Shown here: positions 21,984-32,600 of the stretch, piece by piece
Numbering within the stretch: the first letter of the stretch is position 1
Layout of the letters: every line of letters starts with the position of its first letter
Assembly (NCBI GenBank): GCA_029239635.1
Contig: JARBUN010000003.1
Location: forward strand, 54,535-118,534
Direction: 5' to 3'
Source of the DNA: Microbacterium sp.
GTDB taxonomy: Bacteria; Actinomycetota; Actinomycetes; Actinomycetales; Microbacteriaceae
Length of the DNA: 64,000 nucleotides
Position numbers and translations under genes: made by a program
Notes under the pieces: generated by a model
What the model was told of the DNA's origin: nothing
The model's database searches: none
What the model saw: the letters and a program-made list of their open reading frames with translations, nothing else

Positions 21984-22814
21984 TCAGTCGACCGTCGGTC
22001 GCATCAGGCGCAGCACGCGGATGATCGCCGGCGGCAGCAGGACGAAGACGGCGACGATGAGTGCCATCACGCCGATGCCGGTGCTCCGCGGCTCGCCGCC
22101 GAAGCGCTCGACCGCGAGCCAGCTCAGGCCCCAGGCGAGGGCCAGGGCGGGCGTGATCCGCCACGAGCTCCGCCACGCGATCGCCAGACCGATGAGGCCC
22201 ACGACGACGAGGACCCCGATGCCGATGGCATCCGCCGCTTTCTCCCACGACGACGGGGCGATGGTGGTGAGCCACGCGGCCGTGTTGGCGACCGTGGCGA
22301 GGGTCACCCAGCCGAGGTGCAGGCCCGTGACGCCGTCGATCAGGATCGAGTCGACCGCGCCCCCATGCGGTTCGCGGGTGGTGACCGCGACGTGGAACGT
22401 CCAGCCGAGCGCGGCGAGGAGCAGCACGATGACGACGACGGTGAGGAAGAGGGTGCCGAAGCGCGCGGCGACGAGCCAGACACCGTTCAGGGTCATCGTC
22501 AGGGCGATGAGCCAGCCGAGTGCGCGTTGGCGCGGGTTGGTGCGCTGGCGGGGGAGGGCCTGCCAGATCGCGTAGGCGATGAGGCCGAGGTAGATCACGG
22601 ACCAGATCGAGAACGCGGGGCCGGCCGGGGCGAGGTACGACCCGTCGGTGTTGAGGGCGCCGCCCTGCTGATCCTCGACGGCGGTGTTGCCGAAGGCCCC
22701 GGCGCCGATGACGGCCGCGATGAGCATGAACGACACCGCGGAGAGGACGACGATCTGACGTGCGAGGTCGTTCCCTCGCCACGGGGCTGCTGCGTTTTCG
22801 GCTGGAGCGTTCAT
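21984..22814 (-). CDS. TspO/MBR-like tryptophan-rich membrane protein
   Basis: PAGPAFSIWSVIYLGLIAYAIWQALPRQR; multiple TM helices; start reassigned to 22814. Confidence 0.65.
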   Translation of the reverse strand: MNAPAENAAAPWRGNDLARQIVVLSAVSFMLIAAVIGAGAFGNTAVEDQQGGALNTDGSYLAPAGPAFSIWSVIYLGLIAYAIWQALPRQRTNPRQRALGWLIALTMTLNGVWLVAARFGTLFLTVVVIVLLLAALGWTFHVAVTTREPHGGAVDSILIDGVTGLHLGWVTLATVANTAAWLTTIAPSSWEKAADAIGIGVLVVVGLIGLAIAWRSSWRITPALALAWGLSWLAVERFGGEPRSTGIGVMALIVAVFVLLPPAIIRVLRLMRPTVD

Positions 22815-22896
22815 GGGAGAAAGCCTAGATAAGCTAGCGAGATCGGGATCACGGGCTTGACATCGCGGCATCCCGTCTCGCGGGTCGGTGTCGACG

Positions 22897-23628
22897 TCAG
22901 GCGGCGGCGACGGCGCGCGCGGCGAAGGAGCGCAACAGGAGGGTGGGCTGCTCGACCGAGACCGTGCGCACGTGGGCCGAGACCTGGTCGAAGGCCTCCG
23001 CGTCGAAGTACCCCGCGTCGCGGTAGACCTCCATGCGGGCGACGAAGGCGTCGGCGGTGGGCTCCGGGTGGAACTGCGTCGCCCACAGGCCGGTTCCGGC
23101 GCGGTAGGCCTGAACGGGGCACGCGTCGTTCTCGGCGAGCAGCGTCGCCGTCGGCGGCACGCTCGCGGTGCCCTCCTTGTGCGCGGTCAGCGCCTCGAAA
23201 CGCGGGCTCAGGATGCCGAAGAGTTCGTCGGCGCGACCCGCCTCCGTCAGCGAGATGTCGGCGGGGCCGGTGTCCTCCGGGTGCAGGAGGGTCACCTCGC
23301 CGCCCAGCAGACGCGTGACCACGCCGATGCCGAAGCAGGTGAAGAGCGCGCGCGTGCGGCCCTCGATCGCGGTCGCGGCGAGACGCTCGAGGTCGCTCTC
23401 GAGGCGCCGCTGTTCCTCGGTCTTGTCGGGATCGGTGACGTTGAAGGGGCTGCCGCCCACGACGACGGCCGTGTACCGGTCGAGGTCCGCGGGCAGGGGC
23501 TCGCGCACGAGGTCGTGGTGGACCAGATCGTCGTCGCGCACGCCGAGGCCGTCGCGGAACGACGCCCACTCGGCCACGGCCGCCTCGCGCTGCGGGCGGG
23601 CGCAGACGTAGAGCAGGCGACCGGTCAT
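22897..23628 (-). CDS. Class I glutamine amidotransferase-like protein
   Basis: VVVGGSPFNVTDPD, ALFTCFGIGVVTRLLGG, WATQFHPEP. Confidence 0.82.
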   Translation of the reverse strand: MTGRLLYVCARPQREAAVAEWASFRDGLGVRDDDLVHHDLVREPLPADLDRYTAVVVGGSPFNVTDPDKTEEQRRLESDLERLAATAIEGRTRALFTCFGIGVVTRLLGGEVTLLHPEDTGPADISLTEAGRADELFGILSPRFEALTAHKEGTASVPPTATLLAENDACPVQAYRAGTGLWATQFHPEPTADAFVARMEVYRDAGYFDAEAFDQVSAHVRTVSVEQPTLLLRSFAARAVAAA

Positions 23629-23702
23629 CCAGGGATTCTATGCGGAGGGGGCTGCGGCGAGGTCCTTTCGCGACGCATGACGACGCACGGGCACTTCGGG
23701 TG

Positions 23703-25781
23703 TCAGGGGCGTGGACCGCGCCGTCCTGCCCCGCGCGCGATGCCCGCGCCGACACGAGACCGTCTGACCGCGACGAGGAGGGCCCCCGCGAGGAGCACCG
23801 CGGCGCCTCCGACGGCGAGGCCCGGACTCCACGGCATCCCGGACTCCGCGAGGCGGGCGGGTGGGGTGGTCGACGCGGAGGGGGCGGGTGTCGGCTCGAC
23901 GTCGGCCAGAGTGAAGCTCGGCGTCGTGGTGATCGGGACCGGCCAGCGGGCGTCCGCGAGATAGGTGGACAGGAAGGGGGCCGGCTGGCCCTCGGTGGGC
24001 ACGTCGCCGGTCGTCGCCTGCAGCGGGAGGGTCACCTCGCCGCTTTCGATCGTGACCGTCTGTTCGCTCGGGGACGGCCGCCAGGCGAGGGAGTCGGTCG
24101 TTCCCACCGTGACGAGGAGCGCGTGACCGGGCTCGAGCGTCCAGTCGACGTTGCGCAGGTGCATGCGCGTGGTGCCCGAGAGGTCCAGCGGGGCTGCTTC
24201 CTCGACGATCAGCGTTGGAACGCCTCCGGGCTCGACGTCCCAGAGCCGCGCATGGACGATACCGGTCCCCACCGTGCGCAGGCTCAGGGACGCCCGCCCG
24301 CTGAGCCGCGTGGGCTCGTCCACCGGGGTCGAGAGCGTCTGGGAGGCCCCGATGCTTTGCGCGTCGCGGGGCGCGGTGCCGAAGAACGAGCCGTCGACCT
24401 CTTCATCGGGCTGCAGAGCGTCGGCGCCGCGTCCGGTGTCGACGTACGAGCCGGGGGCGAGGGGAGCGGTGAGCTCCCGCGTGACGCCGGGCCAGGACGC
24501 CTGCAGGCGCCAACGCCCCTCGTTGTCCTGCAGGGCCCAGGCCGGGTCGTGGGTCGGGGCGCCGAGCAGGTGCGCGTCGAAGAACGCCCGCACCTCATCG
24601 ATCCAGCCGGCGCGGCCCATCTTCAGATGCCCCTCGTCGTCGACGTCGTTGCCGGAGTAGTGGTCCCACGGCCCCGCCCATCCGCTCACCGGTCCTTCGA
24701 TGGCATCCAGGAACTCCGCCATGCCCTCCGGCCGGGTGTTCCTCTCGGTCCATCCCTGAGTGAGGAACAGCGGGACCGTCGACCCCACGGCCCGGCGTGC
24801 GGTGTCGCGGGCACTCCAGAACGACGAGGCGCGGTCGGATGCCAAGGTGTCGGCCAGAATGCCGGCGGCGCACTCGGGGTGGGTCTGCTCGTATGCGGCG
24901 TTGGTCCGGTAGCGCTCGGTGTCCGGCGGGACGACGACACCATCCACGGTGCCGGGATGATCGATCCCGGGGAGGGCCGCGATGTCGTTGTACGCGTCGA
25001 TCGTCGTGCGGTTGTTCTCGGCGGGGATGCCGTTCTCATACAGGTAGTCGTAGAGGTTCCACGACGGCTCCTGCGCGACGATCGCGGCGAGCCCCGCGGG
25101 CCGGTCGGCGAGGCCGAGGAGCCCCGTGGTGGCGTCGTACGACTTCCCGTACATGCCCACGCGACCCGTCGACCACGGAGCGGATGCCGCCCACTCCACG
25201 AACGCGCGCACATCGGCCTGTTCGCCCGGACCGGTGAAGTCGTAGCAGCCGGAGCTCCCGCCGAAGCCGCGCAAGTCGCCGAACACCACGGTGTACCCGG
25301 CGGCGAAGAGACCGCCGTCGTCGATGAACGCGCGGTGGCGCATCGACGGACCGGTGAAGGACTTCTTCTCATCGGCCTGCTGACCGGCGTGCGACAGGTA
25401 CGGCCCGCTGATGAGGATCACGGGAGTGCGCGCCTCCGCCGGCAGTCCGGCCGGTCGGAGCACGTCGGCATGCAGTTCGACGGGGTCGCCGTTGCGGTTC
25501 GCGACGGGCGACGGCAGGTAGTGCTCGGTCCACGCCGCGCCCTCGGGGACCGAGGGGTTCTGCGCGTGCGTGACGCCCTGCGAGACGTCGGGGTCGGTGT
25601 CGGCGGTCGCGTCCGGTGCCGGCGCGGGGGCGGAGCCGGGCGTCGGCGCGGTCGCCTCCGCGGTGTGCGCGGTCGACGTCGAGGCGGGGCCGCTCGCGTC
25701 GGAGGCGACGGCGGGAGAAGCGCCGATCAGGGTGAGCACGACGGCCACGGCCAGAGCCTTCGTCGCTGCATGTCCGTGCAT
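23703..25781 (-). CDS. Secreted CocE/NonD (X-Pro dipeptidyl-peptidase-like) hydrolase with C-terminal LAESG-TM-RR anchor
   Basis: Signal peptide MHGHAATKALAVAVVLTLIGASPAVA; GRVGMYGKSYDATTGL; C-term RLAESGMPWSPGLAVGGAAVLLAGALLVAVRRSR. Confidence 0.82.
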   Translation of the reverse strand: MHGHAATKALAVAVVLTLIGASPAVASDASGPASTSTAHTAEATAPTPGSAPAPAPDATADTDPDVSQGVTHAQNPSVPEGAAWTEHYLPSPVANRNGDPVELHADVLRPAGLPAEARTPVILISGPYLSHAGQQADEKKSFTGPSMRHRAFIDDGGLFAAGYTVVFGDLRGFGGSSGCYDFTGPGEQADVRAFVEWAASAPWSTGRVGMYGKSYDATTGLLGLADRPAGLAAIVAQEPSWNLYDYLYENGIPAENNRTTIDAYNDIAALPGIDHPGTVDGVVVPPDTERYRTNAAYEQTHPECAAGILADTLASDRASSFWSARDTARRAVGSTVPLFLTQGWTERNTRPEGMAEFLDAIEGPVSGWAGPWDHYSGNDVDDEGHLKMGRAGWIDEVRAFFDAHLLGAPTHDPAWALQDNEGRWRLQASWPGVTRELTAPLAPGSYVDTGRGADALQPDEEVDGSFFGTAPRDAQSIGASQTLSTPVDEPTRLSGRASLSLRTVGTGIVHARLWDVEPGGVPTLIVEEAAPLDLSGTTRMHLRNVDWTLEPGHALLVTVGTTDSLAWRPSPSEQTVTIESGEVTLPLQATTGDVPTEGQPAPFLSTYLADARWPVPITTTPSFTLADVEPTPAPSASTTPPARLAESGMPWSPGLAVGGAAVLLAGALLVAVRRSRVGAGIARGAGRRGPRP

Positions 25782-25905
25782 TCCGTCTCCCCTTCGCGGT
25801 GCGCGCCGATCGCACCCTATCGCGCGGGTCCGACCCGCCTGACGGGGGTCCGCACCTCGGACGCGGGCCGGAGCCCGGGGCACGGTTCAGCGCCGCCGCA
25901 CGGGG

Positions 25906-26628
25906 TCAGCGCGAAGAGCGAGCCGTGCGACCCCGCACGATGCCGACGAACGCCTCGACGTCGGGCGTGGTGCGGTCGCGCAGCCAGGCGAGGGCGACCG
26001 TGGAGACCGGACCGTCGCGCAGCACGCGGTACTCGACGTCGCGGCGCTGGTGGGCGCGCGCCAGCGACATCGGCACGATCACGACGCCGACCCCCGCGGC
26101 GACGGTGGCGATGGCTTCGCCGGTGTCCGCCGGTGGCGCGAACGTCGGGGAGACGGCATCCGGGATCCGTGCGCCGAGCACATCGTCGGCGGGGACGATC
26201 ACGACCTCGCCGGCCAGATCCGCGGTGTCGAGCTCGTCGCCGGCCGTCAGGTGCGAGTCGACCGACATCACGACGACGGGTTGCTCCTCGTAGAGCGGGA
26301 TGAGATGGAGGTCATCGGATGCCGCGACGGGGAGCCGCACGAGTGCGGCGTCGACCTCGTCGAGGTGCGACCGCTGGCCCGCGACGTCGATCTCGCGCAG
26401 CTCGAGTGAGACGTGCGGCAGGCGTTCGCGCCACAGTCCGATCCACTTGCCCGGGGTCGCGCCGGGGACCGCGCCGAGTACGAAGGTGCGCGGCTGCTCC
26501 GGGGGAGCGGGGGTCGGGCGCGGTGCTTTCGCTCTCGCGGGACGCTTCGGCGCCGCGGACCGCGGGGTTCCGCCCGTGCGCGCGCCGCCGCCGGAACCAC
26601 GCCCGCGGGACCCGCTGCCATTCGCCAT
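25906..26628 (-). CDS. LysR substrate-binding-domain protein lacking the N-terminal HTH
   Basis: Gly/Arg/Pro-rich basic N-terminus, then RTFVLGAVPGATPGKWIGLWRERLPHVSLELREI...GVGVVIVPMSLAR. Confidence 0.7.
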   Translation of the reverse strand: MANGSGSRGRGSGGGARTGGTPRSAAPKRPARAKAPRPTPAPPEQPRTFVLGAVPGATPGKWIGLWRERLPHVSLELREIDVAGQRSHLDEVDAALVRLPVAASDDLHLIPLYEEQPVVVMSVDSHLTAGDELDTADLAGEVVIVPADDVLGARIPDAVSPTFAPPADTGEAIATVAAGVGVVIVPMSLARAHQRRDVEYRVLRDGPVSTVALAWLRDRTTPDVEAFVGIVRGRTARSSR

Positions 26629-26663
26629 GGTTCCAGGCTATCCGCGCGAGTAACGTGGACCGC

Positions 26664-27053
26664 ATGATCGGGACCCTGGCGCTGGTGTTCGCGGGCCTCG
26701 CGGCCCTGCTGCACGTCTACATCTTCGTGCTCGAGAGCGTGCGCTGGTCACAGCCGAAGACGTGGAAGATCTTCGGCATCGCCGACCAGAAGACCGCGGA
26801 TGCCACGAAGCCCATGGCGTACAACCAGGGCTTCTACAACCTGTTCCTGGCGATCGGCGCGATCGTCGGCATCCTGTTCTGGATCGTGAACGGCGTGGGC
26901 GACGTCGCGGGGCGTACCCTGCTGATCTTCTCGCTGGGTTCGATGCTCGCCGCCGCCCTCGTGCTCGTGACGTCGGGCAGCAAGTACCTGCGCCCCGCCG
27001 CCATCCAGGGCACGCTCCCGCTCATCGGCCTGGTGCTGGCGATCCTCGCGTAA
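26664..27053 (+). CDS. DUF1304 family small membrane protein
   Basis: LAALLHVYIFVLESVRW, YNQGFYNLFLAIGAIVG. Confidence 0.82.
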   Translation: MIGTLALVFAGLAALLHVYIFVLESVRWSQPKTWKIFGIADQKTADATKPMAYNQGFYNLFLAIGAIVGILFWIVNGVGDVAGRTLLIFSLGSMLAAALVLVTSGSKYLRPAAIQGTLPLIGLVLAILA

Positions 27054-27149
27054 GCGCTGCGGGCTCGTCGCCGGACGTCTCAGCCCGGGCGGACACGGGG
27101 CGGCATCCCGCGGAGACGGGCTCGGCAGGCGGTCCCCGGGAAGACGAAA

Positions 27150-27178
27150 ACCCGCACGCTCCGAGGAGTCGTGCGGGT
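27150..27178 (-). terminator. Intrinsic terminator of hexapeptide-repeat gene
   Basis: ACCCGCACG...CGTGCGGGT followed on the minus strand by TTTTC. Confidence 0.7.
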
Positions 27179-27201
27179 CGTGAGGCCGTCGAACGGCCGG
27201 G

Positions 27202-27645
27202 TCAGGCGGCCAGGCGGAGTCCGCGCTGGTCGGTGGCGACGGCTTCGCCGTCGTTGATGATCTCGTCGTCGCCGATGAGCGAGCCCGTCGCGATGCGGGC
27301 GTTGTGGCCCACCTGCGTGCGAACGCCGATGTGAGCGCCCGCGCCGATGACCGCTCCGGCGCAGATGTGCGCGTGCGGCTCGATGCGTGCTTCGGGTCCG
27401 ATCACGGCGTCGGATTCGATCCACGCCCCGCGGCCGACATGAACACCCGCGGCGATCTGCACGCCGGGTTCGACGTAGGCGCCGTTCTCGACCAGCGCCG
27501 ACGGGTGGACCTTCGCGCCGTGCGCGACGAGTCCGCGACCGTTGACGTGCTTGCGATAGCGCAGCGTTTCGCCGTGGTCGTTTTCGATGTCGATGTAGTT
27601 CTTACCCACGATCCCCTCCGGTCGACTCTCGGATTCAGCCGACAT
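27202..27645 (-). CDS. Left-handed beta-helix (hexapeptide repeat) protein
   Basis: VHPSALVENGAYVEPGVQIAAGVHVGRGAWIESDAVIGPEARIEPHAHICAGAVIGAGAHIG. Confidence 0.75.
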   Translation of the reverse strand: MSAESESRPEGIVGKNYIDIENDHGETLRYRKHVNGRGLVAHGAKVHPSALVENGAYVEPGVQIAAGVHVGRGAWIESDAVIGPEARIEPHAHICAGAVIGAGAHIGVRTQVGHNARIATGSLIGDDEIINDGEAVATDQRGLRLAA

Positions 27646-27853
27646 GTATGACAACGGGTGGGGAATGCCCTTCATTCCCTCGAATGGTTCTTCGTCGCCC
27701 GTGCCGCCATCGGTTTGCTCGACGTCGAGAGAAGTGCGGCGAGGACTCCCGACGATGTTGCGTCCTCCTGTTCTCGCATGCCTGCCCGGGAGGGTGAGCC
27801 GGGTTGACAGGAGAGCACCGGAGGGGCGCTGATCCGAGGGAACGGTCCGCGGG

Positions 27854-28630
27854 TCACCCGGGCTGGCAGGTGGGGCACCAGTAGACGTTGCGTTCGCTCG
27901 TCGCCGAAGCCCCGAGCGTGGTCGCGCGAATGGGCGTGCCGCACCGGCGGCAGGGGGCGCCCTCGCGGCCGTAGACCCAGAAGCGGCGGCCGGGGCGCGT
28001 GTCGCCGGTGAACGTCCGTTCGGGGCGGGGCAGGTTGGCGCGGATCATGCGTTCGCCGAGCGCGATGGTCGCTCGGGCGTCGATCTCGGTGGCGGGGGTG
28101 GTCGGGGCGATGCCCCGCACGAACAGCAGCTCGTTCGCATAGACGTTGCCGAAGCCCGCGACGTTGCGCTGGTCGAGCAGCGCGACGTGGGCCTCGCGGG
28201 TGTCGGCCGCGACGCGGCGGACGGCCTCGTCCTCGTCCCAGTCGTCTGCGAGCAGGTCGGGACCCAGGTGGCCGATGACGGTGTGCTCCTCGGTGGTGCG
28301 GAGCACCTCGACCATCGCCAGGTCGAAGCCGACGGCATCGGCGCCGGCCACCCCGACGATCGCGCGCGCCTTGAAGGCGGGCCGGCGCCAGCGCTCGCCC
28401 GGGCGGTAGACATCCCACCGCCCCTCCATCTTGAGGTGCGAGTGCAGCGTGTGGCCGCCGATACGGTGCAGGAGGTGCTTGCCGCGGGCCGCGACCTCGT
28501 GGACGGTCTCGCCGCGCAGGTCGGCCGTGGCACTCCCGGGCACGCGGACATCGAAGCGCGTCACGACCTTGCCCGCGAGGGCCGCGGAGAGCTTGGCCGC
28601 GGCGCGATAGACGGTGTCGCCCTCAGGCAC
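27854..28630 (-). CDS. Fpg/Nei-family DNA glycosylase (endonuclease VIII-like)
   Basis: V/MPEGDTVYRAAAKL N-terminus at GTG 28630; LLDQRNVAGFGNVYANELLF; C-terminal zinc finger CRRCGTPI...WCPTCQ. Confidence 0.9.
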   Translation of the reverse strand: MPEGDTVYRAAAKLSAALAGKVVTRFDVRVPGSATADLRGETVHEVAARGKHLLHRIGGHTLHSHLKMEGRWDVYRPGERWRRPAFKARAIVGVAGADAVGFDLAMVEVLRTTEEHTVIGHLGPDLLADDWDEDEAVRRVAADTREAHVALLDQRNVAGFGNVYANELLFVRGIAPTTPATEIDARATIALGERMIRANLPRPERTFTGDTRPGRRFWVYGREGAPCRRCGTPIRATTLGASATSERNVYWCPTCQPG

Positions 28631-28683
28631 GGGCGGCCCCCGCTCGGGGCCCGGGGGCGGCGGATCCGGGGGTGGCGGGGTGC

Positions 28684-29640
28684 CTACGCACGGGCGGCCT
28701 CGCGCAGCGTGTCGCCCGCGGTGAGCTTGCGCAGGGTCAGGCCCTTCGGCGACTCGACGAACCCGGCGGCCCGCAACGCGCGGCCGACCGCCGTGCCGTA
28801 CACGAACTCGCCGTTGACCTGCTCGATCGTCAGGGTCTCGAGTCGTCGGCGTTTGGCCGTCTCGGCGAGGTCGGCCGCGGCCGCGGCGAGGCGGGCCTCG
28901 TCGTCGGTGAAGGCCAGCGCGGTGCGGCCTCCGCGTTCGAGGTACAGGATCAGCTCGCCGTCGACGAGGACGACCAGCCCTCCCGCTTTGCGACCGGGGC
29001 GATGGGTGACCCCCTCGATGGCGGGCCACCCGAGCGCCGCCCCGTACGGGTTGGCCGGGTCGGTCGCTGCGAGGGTGACGGTGCGCAGGGGCGGCGGATC
29101 GGCGACGGCGGCGAACTCGCGGAGTCGGTCGACCGTCGCCGAGGCGGCGAACTGGGCCGCCCCGAGCTTCTCGATGACGTACCCGCGTCGGCAGTGTCCC
29201 GCTTCTTCGAACCCGGCCAGGATGCGGTACACCTGCGCGAAGCCGCCCGGGACGCCCTCGGACTGCACGGCGCCGCGCGTCACGACGCCGTAGCGGTCGA
29301 GCAGCAGGCTCGCCGTCGCGGTCGCGCGGGCGGCGGCATCCTGCTCCCTCTCCGGCAGGCGGGGCGCGCGGCGCGCGACGCGGTGCGACTGCCCGCCACC
29401 GCTGAGCAGCGTGCGCACCGGGGCGAAGGTGTCGTTCGTGACGCGCCCGGCCCAGGTGAGCGCCCAGAGCGCATCGTTGACCGACTGCTCGTTTTCGGCC
29501 CCGGCGAGCTGCTTCAACTGGGCCGCGAAGTACGCGCCGCCCCCCTCGAGCGCCGCGAGGATGCGCGCCTCGAGCGAGTCGGGTGCCGGATCGTCAGGGT
29601 CGTCCGGGTCCTGCAGCGTGGCCGGACCAGACCACCTCTC
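28684..29640 (-). pseudogene. C-terminal segment of Lhr-type helicase in a different frame from the N-terminal part
   Basis: Frame reads ...TLQDPDDPDDPAPDSLEARILAALEGGGAYFAAQLKQLAG...ALWALTWAGRVTNDTFAPVRTLLSGG, typical Lhr C-terminus; no plausible own N-terminus. Confidence 0.65.
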
Positions 29641-32600
29641 CCGTGGCGGTGAGCTCGTCGAGCAGCGCCGGGGAGTAGTCGCGGACGCGGGACGGCAGCA
29701 CGAGCGACTCCCACGCGCTCGCCGGGATCGGCACCCCCGCGAGCTGTTCGATGACCGCGAGGACCCCGTCGATGCCCTCGAGCGGGCGCCCCAGGTGCTG
29801 CCACACGGGGAGGAAGCGCGCGTAGGCCGCGGGCGGAACGGGTTCGACGCTGCCACGGATGGCGGCGAGCGAGCGCATGCGGAGGCGGCGGAGGACCTCG
29901 ACGTCGCACCACTCCGTGTCGTCGCCGCGGCCGCCGCCCGACGCCTCGGGCAGGAAGAACCCGCTCGCCAACCGCCCCTGCGACTCGAGCCGCTGCAGTG
30001 TCAGTCGGGCGACCGCGATGCCGACGCCCAACCGCTCGGCGACGGCGTCGGTCGTGAACGGTGCGTGCGTGCGGGCGTAGCGCGCGACCAGATCGCCGAG
30101 CGGGTCGGCGAGGGGTTCGAGGAAGGCGTTCGGGATGCCGACGGGCAGCGCCGCGCCGAGGGCATCGCGCAGTCGCCCGGCGTCCTCGATCCCGGCGACG
30201 CGGGACACGCCGCCGATCGTGACGCGGATCGCGCGGCGATCGTCGACGAGGGTCGCGAGGTGCTGGTGCGCCTCGGCCAGCGCGTCGGTCTCGGGGTCGA
30301 GGCGCGCGGCGACCTCGGCCGCGTCGAGTGGGCCCAGGATCCGCAGGAGGTCGGCGACGCCCTCGACACCGCGCGCGCGACGGTCGGGGTCGAGCCGCTG
30401 CGCTTCGCGCTCGAACTGTGCGATGACCTCGGGGTCGAGGAGCTCGCGCATCTCGACCTTGCCGAGCAGTTCGCTCAGCAGCGCCGGGTCGACCGACAGT
30501 GCGGCGGCGCGGCGCTCGGCGAGGGGCGAGTCGCCCTCGTACATGAACGCGCCGACGTAGCCGAACAGCAGGTCGCGGGCGTACGGCGAGGGCTGCGAGG
30601 TGGTGATCTCGACGAGGCGGATCCGCCGCTCGCCGATCTGACGTGTCACCCGCAGCAGCGCGGGGAGGTCGTAGACGTCTTGCAGGACCTCACGGAGGGT
30701 CTCGAGGATGATCGGGAACGACGGGTGCCGCTTCGCGACCTCGAGCAACTGGGCGGAGCGCTGACGCTGCTGCCAGAGGGGCGAACGACGGTTGGGATTG
30801 AGACGCGGGAGCAACAGGGCCCGCGCCGCGCACTCGCGGAAGCGCGAGGCGAACAGCGCGGAACCGCCGACCTCGTCCGTGACGATCTGCTCGAGCTCGT
30901 CGGGTTCGAAGACGAAGAGGTCGGCCCCGGGCGGTTCGGCCGCGGCATCCGGAACCCGGGCGATGATCCCGTCGTCGCTCGCGACGGCGGCCCCCTCGAC
31001 GCCCAGCCGCTCTCGGATGCGCGCGTTGACAGCGAGGGCCCAGGGCGAGTGCACCTGCATGCCGTAGGGCGAGTGCAGGATGATGCGCCAGTCGCCGACC
31101 TCGTCGCGGCTGCGTTCGACGGTCAGGGTGCGATCGGTGGGGAGGCTCCCCGTGGCCTCGCGCTGCTCGGCGAGGTATGACAGCAGGTTGGTGATGGCGT
31201 TGTCGTCGAGCCCCGATTCGCGGAGGCGCTCCTCGGCCTTGGCCGAGTCGGCACCGGCGAGGTCGCGCGAGAACTTCCCCAGCGCCTCTCCGAGCTCGGC
31301 GGGCCGGCCGATGCCGTCGCCGTGCCAGAACGGCAGTTTGCCGGGCTGGCCGAAGGCGGGCAGGACGTTCACGCGGTCGTGCGTGATCTCGACGATGCGC
31401 CAGCTCGTGGTGCCGAGCGTGAACACGTCGTTGACGCGCGACTCGTAGACCATCTCTTCGTCGAGCTCGCCGACGCGGGCGTTCTGCGATTCGCCCGCGA
31501 CGAAGACACCGAAGAGCCCGCGGTCGGGGATCGTTCCTCCGCTGGTCACCGCGATGCGCTGGGCGCCGGGGCGGCCGGTGAGCGTCCCCGCGTCGCGGTC
31601 CCAGACCAGGCGTGGGCGGAGTTCGGCGAACTCATCGGACGGGTAGCGTCCCGCGAGAAGGTCGAGCGTCGCCTCGTAGGCCGAGCGCGGCAGCGAGCGG
31701 AAGGGCGCGCTGCGCTTGACGGTGTCGAACCACTCCTCGACATCGATGGAGCCGAGGGCGGCGGCCGCGACGGTCTGCTGCGCCAGGATGTCGAGCGGAT
31801 TCTGCGGAACGGCGATCGCCTCGATGCGCCCGGCGAGCATGCGCTCGGTGACGACGGCGGTGTGCAGCACGTCGCTGCGGTGCTTGGGGAAGAGGGCGGC
31901 GCGGCTCACCTCCCCGACCTGGTGCCCCGCGCGTCCGACGCGCTGGAGACCGGATGCCGCGCTCGGCGGCGCCTCGACCTGGATGACGAGGTCGACAGCG
32001 CCCATGTCGATCCCGAGCTCGAGGCTGCTCGTCGCCACGACGCAGCGAAGCGTGCCCGATTTCAGCTCGTCTTCGACCTGGGCGCGCTGCTCCTTCGAGA
32101 CCGAACCGTGGTGGGCCTTCGCGAGGATCGCGGAAACCCCCGCGGAGGCTCCCGCCTGCGCCATCATGGCCGCGGGGACCGTCGGCTCGGGTACGTCGAT
32201 CCCCAGCCGCTCGGCATAGATCTCGTTCAGACGCCCCGTCAACCGCTCGGCGAGACGGCGGGAGTTCGAGAACACGATGGTCGATCGGCGTTCGAGGATG
32301 CGATCGACGATCGCCTCCTCGACGTGGGGCCACACCGACCCGGCCATCTCGGTGCTCTCGGGCCGTTCCGAGAACCATTCGCCGTCGGTCGCCTCGTCGG
32401 GCGCGGGCGATCCCGGCGGCGGGGGAGGGTTGAGCATGTCCTCGATCGGCACGACCACGGACAGATCGAACGCCTTCGTCGCTTTCGGCGCCACGATGTC
32501 GACGGGCTGCGCGCCGCCGAGGAACCGCGCGACCTCGTCGATGGGTCGCACCGTGGCGGAGAGGCCGATCCTTTGCGCGGGCTCGTCGAGCAGCGCGTCG

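Noticed and set aside
29411-31180. Alternative plus-strand gene over the lhr break
   Set aside because: Composition is an antisense shadow; lhr motifs are unambiguous on the minus strand.
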